NCBI GenBank assembly: GCA_000750105.3
Contig: JPHH03000002.1
Location: 1,364,001 to 1,428,000 of the forward strand
Source of the DNA: Tolypocladium sp. Sup5 PDA-1
Lineage: Eukaryota > Ascomycota > Sordariomycetes > Hypocreales > Ophiocordycipitaceae
Direction of reading: 5' to 3'
Length of the DNA stretch: 64,000 nucleotides
The notes under the pieces were generated by a model that had not been told where the DNA came from, made no database searches, and worked only from the letters and a program-made list of their open reading frames with translations. This document shows positions 46,038-56,109 of the stretch, piece after piece; position 1 is the stretch's first letter; each line of letters opens with the position of its first letter. The translations under genes and the position numbers were made by a program.

Positions 46038-48960
46038 GGTTCTCTGAGAGAACAAAGGTCACTGGACTGTCTCAAGTGAAGTGGAGGAAGAATTCTCGGG
46101 AGAAGCTGGTTGTGAGCGGGCCCAGTTCAGACCAGGGTTGATGATGGCTTGGCCGTGTGCCGCCGTGCTGATGCCAGTGGCAGGTGAAGAGAGGTGATCT
46201 CAATCTAGATCATCACTTCTGTTAGAAGGAGGCTGCAGCGCACGCTTGGGAGGTGAAACGCGACACGACTGAGAAAAGACCAGAAAGTTGTCGCCAGAGC
46301 CATCACTGATGGCGGATGGCGCAGCCGAAGAAGAGCTCACCACAATGCCTCACACCGTGATGCTTCTTGGTTCCGTTCGCCCGCTTGACTGGCGGGAGTG
46401 CAGAGAGGGCCCGGGGCTGTCGAAGCGCTTGCTTGCTCATGGGCTAGCCACAGGCGCGAGCCCGACTGCGAAGGACTTGATGCGGAAGTCGAAGCAAAAG
46501 AAGAAGCAAAGAAGGGGGGGGGGGGGGGGGGTGCATCGCTTGGCGACAATCGTTATGAGCTCACTCGCACGCTGGCAGCTCGTGCAGCGACCGGCTCAGC
46601 CCAGCCCTTGCTGTCACGGTCCCGGTCACGGCTGACGCTGCCAGCAGCCTGCGTGAAAACATGGGACGATGGTGAATCAGTCCCTCCGCTGTGCGGGGGA
46701 ATGGGAGTAGGAATGATGCATCGATCTCGATGAGATGGATATATGCAGGTGCAAGGCCTCAGGAGACCATGAACGAGACTGATTGTTTGCGACTCTTGCG
46801 AGTGGCGATTTTGCTGCGCGGCGGCAATTGGCGGAATGGGAGCGACGCGCCCTCGTTGCCATCAAAAATGCGCGTGAAGTCGTCGCGAAAAGCATCGCGA
46901 GTCGTACATAGGAGATGCATGGACCAGACATACCTCGCAGATCATGTGCTCGCCGGGCGGCCAGATCACGGGTTCGCGCTCTCACGTGTTTTGCGTGATC
47001 AATCTCGTGATATCGCGCCGGGCCAGGCGTCGGGTGTAAGTTGCAGCGCAGGACCCGCCAGGGGCAGCGAAACCGTCGCGCGTCCGGGCAGGAAAAAATA
47101 CCGGCAAAAATCCAAGCGGAACCGGCGGTCGCTCTGACGGTCGACGGAGGTCCAGCACGAGATCTTTATGCTACAGGGGCGATATGTTTGGAGCGGTTGC
47201 TGTCGTCGCGTCTGGCTGAGAGACGGAAGAGGCGCTTGGGGGTGGGCAGCAGCGGGCGCTCTCAGGTCACGGGGTGGAGGAAGAGGTGGAACACGTGCAG
47301 GCGGGCGACGCTGAGTGATAAATAGGAGGGGGGCCTCATGGCGAGCTTCCTGCCTGAGGCCGCACGCAGCCTGGCCAATCAGGGCTGCAGCCTGGGCACA
47401 CCCGACGGCTGTTGGGCGAATGGGAGGGCGCGGCTGGCGCGCAGCTGGTGACTGGCCGTCTCTCTTTCCCTCCCGCCACCAGACGCTATGTACTTTGTAC
47501 TCTGTAATCCGTAGTCCGTACCTCGACGTCCGCCGTCTCACGGACCGTTTCTGCAACAAGCAGCACAACATCATCGCACGTGAATATCTGGACTGCCATG
47601 AAATGCCGCCAGCGGGGATGTGATGTGAAGTGACTAACAACAGGCTGACGTGCTTGCGCCATTCACGTCGGCGGGACGGTTGTCCGCACAGTACTTTGTA
47701 CAAAGCCTCGCCACCACCTCGCTCCGAGTCGAGACTGGGGGCATGCCTCAGATACACCCGCTCTCAGCAAAGTCGCGCTGCCCCCCGATGTACCCTCGCC
47801 AAGGTCTGCATTCTCCATGGGGACGTCGATGGGGAGGTGTGGGGCCGGTGTCTCTCAGCAAACAACCTCCCGCTCAGCTTCGCAGCCCATATCTCGATCC
47901 CAGCCCACCTCGGTCATCACCTGATGGCGGCTGGACCCGTCCACCCAGCAATCACTTGACAAACATACGGAACCGCAGCATGAAACATTCTCGTAGTCCG
48001 TATAAGTTACTTCCTGCGTCGAGAGCAAGCACTTCGTATTTGCTATTGTTTGCTATACGGAGTACGAAGTGCTGGCCTGCATACACGTATAGCCCAGCCG
48101 CTGCCGCCTGTTGCGACCGGCGAAGGATAGACCAGGAGCTGGCCCAAAATAGTGTCGGCGGCAGCAGCAGCCAAGACCTACATCTACTAGGACGAGGCCT
48201 TCCGTCGGCGTGCATAACAATAAATAAGGCAATCCACAACAGGGCTGTGGCATCCCATCCAGAGACTAGCCTCGTCGCCCCATGGGGCAGATAACCGGCA
48301 CGACCCGTCACCTTGGATTGAGGAGATGTCGGATACTACATCTATTCCAGTCTCTTCTCCGCCATCCCAAGGTACCCCCTGCCTTTGATCATCGTCCTAA
48401 CCTGCATAATACCCTACGAGTAGTAGTTTGACGATGCCCGGGTCCCACGTGGAGGCAATTGAGCCATGGCGATGAGTTGAGTCGCAACGCATGCCGTGCG
48501 CCACTCACTGCCTTGCGCTGCTAATATTAGAAACCTCACTCGCAGCCTTGAGCTGCCCCGTCCGTAAGCGGTCGAGATCGGAGTGCGGCATCTGTCAGGT
48601 AAATGTTACACGTGGGTGGGCTTTTGCTGTTGCGCGCAGCAGACATTCATTCTCCCCAGCGCACGAGGCCTCACGACTACCGACACCAGGTTCTAGGCTG
48701 ACTGCGCACGTCTTCTACACAATGTTCCAGATCGAACATGGGGCTGTGCTGTTGGCTCAGTCCCTAGGATTCTTCTGCTTCACCGTTTCCAGGACGGCCC
48801 CAAGCATCCCCAAAACACGAACCGCCAAACGTGGTCTGTGAGGTCCATCGCGCCCGGTCAACTACCTGTGTCACCGGAAGACGCTTCTGCCTACATGTAC
48901 AGCGGAATAGAACACACTGGATGTAATAGGCTCTTCTGGCGTTACACTATCTACGCCAAC
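46038..48960. other. intergenic region, no gene seen
   Basis: This holds the CBF1-like promoter side and further gene-free DNA. A run of 18 G lies at 46514-46531. Dispersed-motif copies occur near 47493-47523 and 48055-48070. The largest frame (minus 46999-47757) lacks coding character and overlaps the motif. Confidence 0.5.
46514..46531. repeat. homopolymer G run
   Basis: Eighteen consecutive G within a purine-rich tract. Confidence 0.9.
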
Positions 48961-48988
48961 CATTCACTTATTTACCTGTGTCGCGCTG

Positions 48989-48996
48989 TATTTAAG
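48989..48996 (+). promoter_or_regulatory. TATA-like element of the small Cys-rich gene
   Basis: TATTTAAG lies 129 bp upstream of the ATG at 49125, at a normal spacing for a core promoter. Confidence 0.4.
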
Positions 48997-49124
48997 ACTC
49001 CTAGAGTGCCAGCTCAAATCCCAAGTTGCTCGACTTACACTAAGAGTCTAAGACCATCAATAAAGCAGCCTCGATCGTCGACTTCGTAACCACTTGTCTT
49101 ATCGCTATTACGACCAAAAGCACG

Positions 49125-49487
49125 ATGACCGGCAGCTCCCACTATAACACTAGCTGCAACCGTGGCTCGATGCCTGATGACCTGCCCATCCCCCGCGAGC
49201 TCACGTACCAAGTCGTGGCCACGCGGACTGCCATGGATGACTGGTTCGTGAGGTGCTGCCACCCCAAGCCGGTCCACGTCCTCGACTACTGCTTCGAGTG
49301 GTGCGAGGTGCCCGAGAACATTACCGACGACGCCTTTCTGAGCTGTCTGGATGCCAACGGCCGCGATTCCAACAGCTCGATGATATCACACTACCATCGT
49401 TCCGCCGCACCGCGTGGTGGTTTGGCTGACTCTGGTGCAGGCTTGCTGGTGCTGCTCGTCACTCTGATGCACCTCCTGCTTATTTGA
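49125..49487 (+). CDS. small Cys-rich protein with hydrophobic C-terminal tail
   Basis: A single exon of 120 residues. The core PREVL-type segment reads IPRELTYQVVATRTAMDDWF, then RCCHPKPVHVLDYCFEWCEV and FLSCLDANGRDSN. Cys are at 11, 44, 45, 56, 60 and 74. Three N-glycosylation sequons (N8, N66, N83) and a small-residue stretch (ADSGAG, 101-106) precede a 14-residue hydrophobic end (LLVLLVTLMHLLLI). That tail resembles a GPI-attachment signal, but there is no N-terminal signal peptide, so it could instead be tail-anchored, or a 5' exon is missing. I believe similar short Cys-rich proteins occur across ascomycetes without known function, from memory only. Codon use is C-rich, which supports coding. 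Confidence 0.7.
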   Translation: MTGSSHYNTSCNRGSMPDDLPIPRELTYQVVATRTAMDDWFVRCCHPKPVHVLDYCFEWCEVPENITDDAFLSCLDANGRDSNSSMISHYHRSAAPRGGLADSGAGLLVLLVTLMHLLLI

Positions 49488-50070
49488 TTGGAACATGGCC
49501 GGCGGTGGAAATAAGTAGTATTGATCGGCTAGGGTAGCAATGGGCAGCCAAAGTGGGAATCGGGGATCTGTTGTAATATGCACGTTTCCTGCGAGGCCGC
49601 GAGCGAGAAACCCGACTCCAGCGAATTGCGATGGGCGTTGGTGATTCAATACCTGAAAGAGTCTGGGACGGGTCAGGACAAGAAGGGACATGCACGCGAT
49701 GCTATGAAATTCTGCGCCCAGAACTCGCCGTCATAGTTATAAGTTTGAAATCCACATGTATTTACCTACATACGTTGGTTACAAAGACGACAATTGGATG
49801 TTGCTTCAAACAAATGCATCGACAAGCCATTCTTGCAAGTTGGTTCTTACCTCGTTGAGCAGGTGAGGTCCCGTGCAGTGGAGTGGGCTGGTTAGGTAAT
49901 CCTGACTCCTGCAACCTCCCGAGTGACAGACCGACACCTCGAGCTCCGAGGATTGGACTGTTCGTCACACCACTGTCAACACCTCTCCAACACCTCTCCA
50001 ACCCCTCCCTCAGACGCCCCAAATGCCCCCGTCTCCTGCACCTCCATAGCCAGCCATCCTCCCGCTCACC
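49488..50070. other. intergenic, promoter of GID9
   Basis: No coding frame. The last 90 bp before 50071 are C-rich with repeated CTCCAACACC units (about 49985-50010). Confidence 0.5.
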
Positions 50071-51456
50071 ATGGCCGACCACGAGCACTCGACGCTCCGG
50101 CACAACGAGCACCTGCTCTTGGTACGCATGCCCCGCCATCGTGACGATGCTTCCAAGCACCAGAGTCCAAGCTCTCCCGAGTCCCCAGTGCCTGTTTCTG
50201 ACTTGCATCTCTTCTCGCGAAACAGGACCAGCCGCTTCTACGTCTCCCCAACGAACTCCTGCGCAAAAACTTCCGCTCCGCCCACTTCACCATCGAAAAG
50301 GACACCTCGGCGCTCAAGACGCTCCTCAAGGACTCAGCTACTTCCGCCGTCTCCGGCCGAGCCTCCCAGCAGGATGTCCTCAAGAACATCGATGCCATGA
50401 TAAGCCGTATGCGCGGCGTCAAGCGGAAGCTCACCACGTATGCCGACGAAGAGTCCCGACTGCACATGCAAACCGCCGCTCGCATCTCCCACCTCGACGA
50501 GCTGTACTCTATCCGCAACGTCGACGATGTCAAATACGAGGCCTGGAGCCGCCGGAGGCTGGATCGTCTGCTAGCAGACTACCTTCTACGCCACGGCTTC
50601 AACCAGACTGCCACCGAGCTGGCTACGGAGAAGGGAATGCAAAGCCTGGTCGACATTGACACCTTTGTCAGCATGAGCCGCATCCGCGAGGCCCTGCTCA
50701 ACGGCAGCGTCACCGAGGCGCTGGCCTGGTGCACCGACAACAAGAAGGAGCTGCGTAAAATGGAGGTTTGCGAAGCCTTGCCCACACTCACAGCCGCGTT
50801 CCTGGACATGCAGCGCACTGACAGACAAACAGAGCAAGCTCGAGTTCATGCTGCGCCTGCAGCAGTATGTCGAACTCATCCGCACCCAATCTCAGCCCAA
50901 GCTCATGGAGGCCATCGCTCATGCCAAGAAACACATCATCCCGTACTCTACGACGTACCCGAAAGATGTCCAGCAAGCATGCGGCCTACTTGCCTTTCCT
51001 CCCACCAGCCCGGCGTCCGCGTACGCTGATTTCTACAAGCCCTCCCGCTGGGCCGAGCTCGCCGATCTCTTCACAGCAGCCCACAACAACCTTCTCTCCC
51101 TCCCCTCGGTGCCCCTCCTTCACCTCGCCCTCTCGTCTGGGCTCTCCGCCCTCAAGACCCCCGCCTGCCACTCATCCACCTCTCACCACGGTGAAGGGGC
51201 CGCCACGTTAGGTCATGGCGTCTGTCCCATCTGCTCTGCGGAACTCAATGAGCTGGCCAGGAACGTACCCTATGCTCACCATACCAAGAGTCATGTGGAG
51301 TACGATCTCAGGCTGCTTCCCAACGGCAGTGTATACGGCACACAGCGGCTCGAGGACCAGGCGAAGAAGGCGGGGTTGCCGCAAACCCTGGTAAAGGACC
51401 CGCGCACGGGCGAGGTCTACCCCATCGACGTGCTTAAGAAGGTATACATCACTTAG
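50071..51456 (+). CDS. FYV10: GID/CTLH ubiquitin ligase subunit Gid9/Fyv10 (MAEA)
   Basis: Gid9 pairs with Gid2 as the RING heterodimer of the GID/CTLH E3 ligase, which degrades gluconeogenic enzymes in yeast. Exons are 50071-50121, 50226-50765 and 50833-51456, giving 404 residues. The LisH motif (LDRLLADYLLRHGFNQTATE) is at about 126-145, followed by the CTLH (SMSRIREALLNGSVTEALAW) and CRA regions (LEFMLRLQQYVELIR onward). The degenerate RING begins at about 326 (GVCPICSAELNELARNVPYA, then HHTKSH). The end, RTGEVYPIDVLKKVYIT, is the conserved family C-terminus. The third exon could also use acceptors at 50824 or 50834, but only 50832 keeps phase. The same frame stays open beyond the TAG for a further 166 codons. 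Confidence 0.95.
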
Positions 51457-51957
51457 GAGGCAGCCATCGCGGACGAATATGCCTCCCGGCTGCGGAAATG
51501 GGCGTCGTTTGAGCTCTGGCTCTTCCATAGCTCCGACTTCGAAAGCTCCGACGACAAGCCCGGCGAGCCATGGGATCGCTTGCCGAACATCAAACTGCAA
51601 TTGCTTCAGTGGCCACTTTTCCGACGATACTTTGGAGAAAAGCCTGCGGTAAGGTGGCTGCGATCGGTTACCACAGTGAAAGGTATTCTCTTGGCGTCCA
51701 GGCAATACAGTTCAGTCGGATCAGCGGCGCAAGTCTATGGGGCACGGGAATGCGCCGACGACGAGGCCGGCGAGCCAGATGATCTCTTGGCGACTATCAA
51801 ATTGCAATTGATTCGGGATCCATATTTCCAACGATATTTGGAAGAGAACCCTACCGATGGGTGGCTGCAACCTCTTGCCGCAGCGGAGCACATTCTCCTA
51901 ATGTCCACGCAGTACAAGTCCGTCAAGTCAGCAGCACGAGTCTATCGAGCATGAGAA
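51457..51957 (+). pseudogene. open two-repeat coding-like stretch after GID9, no start codon
   Basis: In the frame of GID9, 166 codons stay open from the base after its TAG to a TGA at about 51955. There is no ATG before codon 148. The translation contains two tandem copies, 69 codons apart, of a roughly 60-residue unit: GEPWDRLPNIKLQLLQWPLF and GEPDDLLATIKLQLIRDPYF, each followed by RY-x2-E-x-P, WL, ILL, QY-S/K-SV, SAA-x-VY. Such a conserved internal repeat is strong evidence of past or present protein coding. Codons are less C-ending than in GID9 (CAA TTG CTT, CGA CGA TAC TTT), so its origin may differ. It could be a pseudogene remnant, an exon of a gene with a distant 5' end, or an alternative C-terminus of GID9. 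I do not recognise the repeat family. Confidence 0.5.
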
Positions 51958-52917
51958 GTGCTGCGGAGAGCGCGGTGCGAGTCTCCGAGTGACGAGCTGG
52001 GGGAGCAGTGTCTCGGAAGGGCGAGTTGTCCGGGACGTGCTGGGCGCTTGGATAGAATGCTTATTCCTGGTTACTCGGACGGCTTGCACACCGGTTGCGT
52101 AAGCGATGATTTATGCCTATGAAGAGTTTTTGGGGTTTGGGGGAGCGGTTTGCATTCTCATTCTGTAATATAACTCTTTATTTCAAGACGCAAACGAACG
52201 TCAGCGGTTACAGGGACACCGCAAGGAAGACACTCACTCACTTAGGCATTGGAGGCATTTATGATTTACCGCCATTCCTATTATTATTCGCAACGGAGAA
52301 AGGGAGCAGCAGGATTAAGATAGCAATACGAATACATAGCGGAGCTTTCAATTATTCCCCTTTGTCGAAAGGTTCCACCAAAGCCGTGTGTTTACGTTTA
52401 GGGTTGTCCCTGCACTACCTATGCGCGGACAGTCAGTGTTACAATACATGAGCAGCGCGGCCCGACACCACCGGTTGCAGCCGTGCAAGCAGAGCAAAAA
52501 ACAAGAAACAGTAGCAAAAAAACGGAAGAAAAAAAGCCTTGCCCCCCGCACCATGTCCCTTGTTTCCGACCAGATAGATACAGCAACACAAGAGAAGCCA
52601 GAAATCAAGCAAGCCAACCCGAAACACAGCCCGTGTTCTTTCGTCCCACCCCGATCCTGCACCGAGCCAGAAGAATAAAAGAAACCCCGAGGAGCCTCGT
52701 GTGTTTTTTGTGGTTCCTCTCACGCCTTTCGATTCACCCCCTTTCGTGCCACAAGAGACAGATAGGACAGAGAGGTCAAAAGAGAGAGAACACTTCGCGC
52801 GAAACGGAAACGACGGAAAAGCCCACCATGATATGGTATGGTATGATATGATGACGGTGGCCGCAAGAACGGCGCCTAGGTCGCTGGCAGCGGCAGCCGG
52901 CATCCTCCCGCAGAACC
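51958..52917. other. intergenic, no gene seen
   Basis: This is the 3' flank of CAF1 and of the repeat frame. A short ATATG/GTATG run lies at 52828-52852. A-rich stretches near 52495-52540. Confidence 0.5.
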
Positions 52918-54459
52918 CTATCTGCTGTTGCCCGCAAAGGCAAAGTTGCCAAAGACGCCGCCGCCGCCACCGGGCGTCATGGGCCCCATGTTGATGTTGG
53001 AGAGGCCGTTGGTGTTGTGGCTCTGCGCGGCAGGCGTGGTGGCGAGGCCGACGCTGCCCGTGTTGGGGGTGCTAGGCCCGCCGCCGTTGGCGCCCTGCTG
53101 GTCGTTTGCGTTGCCGGCGGCTTGGTTCATCATCGAGGCCATCATGAGGCCCATGTCGGGGATGCCCAGGCCCCAGACCTTTCCGACGTGCTCGTCGGGG
53201 ATGTCGCCGTTGAAGATCTTGTCGCGCATCTGGAAGAAGACCTTGCCCGTGAGGAGCGAGTCTGAGCCGGCTTGGTGCGCCGACCCGATGCGCTTGACCT
53301 TGAGCGTCTCGGCGATGTTCTCAAGGCCCGACTTGTGCTCGAACTTTTGCAGAATCTCGGTGCTACTGGGATCGCTCGGCGACAAGAGGCCTGAGTTGTG
53401 CAGCTTGATGGCGTGCTTCATCAGGTGCTTCACGTCGTACGTCGTCGGGAAGTACAGCTTCATCTTGTGGTCAAAGTCGACCTCGTCGTTGGGCAGAGGC
53501 ATGCAGATGAGGAGCTTGGTAAGGTACCCGAAGTCGTAGCCGCCGTGAAACGAGATCCACCGGACGTTGTCGAAGCACACCAGGCCCGACGGAATCAACA
53601 GCGAAGCAAACTCGTGCGGGTCGATGCCGTCGCGCTCGAGCAGGTTGAAGTCGATGCCAGCCTGCTGGAGCGACTCGATCGACTTCTCGTTGTACATGTC
53701 TTCTTTCAGGGAGAACTTGAAGTTAAACTGCCACGAGTAGGGAAACGGTCCTTGGTTAACGTTTCTCCTCCCGGCCATCGTGCCCAAGTCCGTCGATGGA
53801 GGCCTCGCCGGTGGCGTCTCACCGTCTTCGTTAAAGAGCGTCAGGCCAATCTGGATGACCTTGAGCATGTCGACATTGGTCCGCAGGCATTGGTAGTGGT
53901 AATCGCTCTTGCCTCGAAACCCGCCCATCGGTCTCGATACGACGCCCGGAAATTCCGTATCCTGTTGCGCAAGATGTCAGTATACCCCGTTCCCAATTCA
54001 CTGCTCACCCCTCTTCCGCAAGCTTACCATGGCAATGTAGGGGTACTTGTCCACCATGTCTCTCAGCACCGCCATCTCCTCGTGCAGGTTATGTTTCCAC
54101 ACCTCTCGTATCCTCCCCTTGTTCGGCTGCGTCCTCATCGTCGGGTGCTCCATCAAGACATTGTGCTGCACCTGGCCACCACCGTGTTGAGGCTGCTGCA
54201 GCCCCGGTCCATGGGCGAAGCCCATCCTCGCGTTCTGGCTCCCAAACCCCGAGTCGGCGAACCCGGCCGCCGCACCATTGAGCCCAGCGGCGCCAAACGA
54301 GTTGCCGTTGGCAAACGGGTTCATCTGAGCATTGGCGTTGAGGTACTGGTTCCCGCCCATGGGCCCGCCCTGCGGCTGCCCGTGGGAGGGAAAGCCAGGC
54401 TGGTGGAACGGCCCGCCGACGCCGGGCCCGGCGCCGAAGCCCCGGATCTGTGGCGGCAT
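52918..54459 (-). CDS. POP2: CCR4-NOT deadenylase subunit Caf1/Pop2
   Basis: This is the DEDD-family 3'-5' exonuclease of the CCR4-NOT complex, which shortens mRNA poly(A) tails. Exons are 54459-54028 and 53961-52918, giving 491 residues. The N-terminal 110 residues are Gly/Gln/Asn-rich (FGAGPGVGGPFHQPGFPSHG) and probably disordered. The nuclease domain starts at IREVWKHNLHEEMAVLRDMV. Catalytic residues are Asp145 and Glu147 (DTEFPG, created by the splice), Asp287 (SFHGGYDFGYL), and His373/Asp378 (AHQAGSDSLL). All four acidic residues are present, unlike budding-yeast Pop2, so it should be active. The C-terminus is again Gly/Asn/Pro-rich. The intron has GTAAGC and CAACAG ends. It is divergent from the complex I B12 gene. 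Confidence 0.96.
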
Positions 54460-55136
54460 AGAGGAGGGAGTGGGCGTGATTCCGTTGGGATTGAAGAAGA
54501 TGTAGTGCCCGTCGGGTGGAGGGAAGAGGACAGGTGGGTATCGTCGGGTCCGGGTGGTGTTGCGCTGTCGTCTCTAACGTGTCGCGGGGGCTGAGGTGTG
54601 TCTACTCGGACGGCCTCGCCGGGGGTGCATTGAGTGCGAGGGACCGGCAGGCAGATGGTTTCGTTGTTTTGTCGCAGCTCGCAGCTGGCAGGGCGCCTCG
54701 GGAAGCGGTCGCCAAGTCGGTAGCAGGGATGGGGTGTTGTGAAGATGGCGATGTCGTCGGCCGCTGGGGGATAGAGATGCACGCGCGTCGCAGGATTCGG
54801 TGCTGGAGAGCGCTCAGGCAACGATGTGTCTTTGCAGGAAGAGCGGGCAGCAGTTTTGGTCGCGGTTTGGAGGCTCGTGTGAGGGTTGGGGTTGGGAAAG
54901 CTTGAATCCGATGCGGTCTTCGATGATGAGTGGTGGTGCCCGTTCTGGGCATGGGCCAGCAAGAGAAGGCCATGCCCAAGTGGTCCGTGCGCACCCGGCC
55001 ATCGGAAGTACTGTGCTACTTTGTTCCGACGACCGCGATGGGGACATTCTGCGGATCCCGAACCAGCGACGCTCGGTCTTGCAACCGCCTCTACGAACCC
55101 CAATTGTGTCCATCGCTGGCAGCCCAATTGGCTACA
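54460..55136. promoter_or_regulatory. divergent promoter of POP2 and complex I B12
   Basis: 677 bp between the two start codons, without coding character; it should contain both leaders. Confidence 0.5.
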
Positions 55137-55585
55137 ATGCTTCCCACAAGGTACGGAGCAACTCGATCGCCGCGGCCTTCGGGCAGCGCTGGAGCCTGTG
55201 CGAGGGGGCACAATGAGCTGACAACCGCTTCTTCGCGACCCACAGAGTCCTGCGAGCGGCCCGCGGGCCCAAGGCCAGCATCACCGGCTTCAACATGCGA
55301 GCCTTTAAGGAGGCCGCCGGCCAGCCACGATACGACCCCTGGGAGCGAGCGTTCGTCACACCCGCGCCACGCGCGCCTACACTCCGACCGCGCGTGAGAG
55401 AGACATGAACTGACCACGGCCGCAGGGAGGCTTGGAGATACACGGGCACCTTCTCGCGCTGGAACCGATTCAGGGGCACGCTGCCCGGCCTGGGGACTGC
55501 GACGGTCGCGTTCGCCGGGTACTGCGTCTACGAGCACTTCTTCCTGGACGACGGACACCACCACGGCGAGGAGCAGCACCATTGA
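55137..55585 (+). CDS. NDUFB3: NADH:ubiquinone oxidoreductase B12 subunit (NDUFB3-like)
   Basis: This is a single-pass accessory subunit of the complex I membrane arm. Exons are 55137-55150 (14 nt), 55246-55350 and 55426-55585, giving 92 residues. The joined protein begins MLPTRVLRAARGPKASITGF and continues with YDPWERAEAWRYTGTFSRWN and RFRGTLPGLGTATVAFAGYC, ending HHHGEEQHH. The DPW-x2-x-EAWRY motif, the FSRWNRF segment, the single membrane helix and the His-rich tail match the fungal subunit in length and order. The first intron has a GTACGG donor and CCACAG acceptor; the second has a weak GTTCGT donor, which is also used in the ABC transporter gene, and a CTGACC branch site. No single exon is long enough to stand out, so this gene is easily missed. 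Confidence 0.9.
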
Positions 55586-56109
55586 TTGCGGAAGGCAGGG
55601 GGGGCCGAAAGAGAGTGTACATATATCACGCGCGGAGAGGCAGGGAGCAGGTTTTTACTTGCTTGGGCTCTGGCTACGGGTGTCCGGACAATACGAAAAA
55701 AAAAATCGGGTTACAAGACGTTGCACTCGGTGATTTGGCCTCGACGGGCGAGGGGTTTGATGCGGTGCTGTGCCGCCGGTGGATGATGATTCATCATGGA
55801 GGCGATATGGCGGCTCCAGGGGATTCAGTGATGCCGCAAATCTCCCTTCTACGAGCATCGAGTACATGGCAGGTAAAACGAGACTCTGTAAACGCTGTGT
55901 TCCACTACGACTCACGCAGCAGCGGCGGCGTGCTCGAACCCATCGTCGGTCGCTAATTCAATCTGTATTTGGGTATTATACTCATTGACGCGGAGCCTGG
56001 CTCCTCACCATCTCTGCAGTTCATATATATCCATCGTAACCGTCCAGTAAAATGATAACCATAGCCCCCAGCGCCACGGCTAACCAACAAAAGGGATATG
56101 TGCAGTCCG
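55586..56109. other. intergenic, convergent 3' regions
   Basis: No coding frame seen. A short A run lies at 55696-55705. Confidence 0.5.

Noticed and set aside
46999..47757. 252-codon minus-strand frame
   Set aside because: It lacks coding bias and includes a dispersed-motif copy; nothing resembles a known domain.
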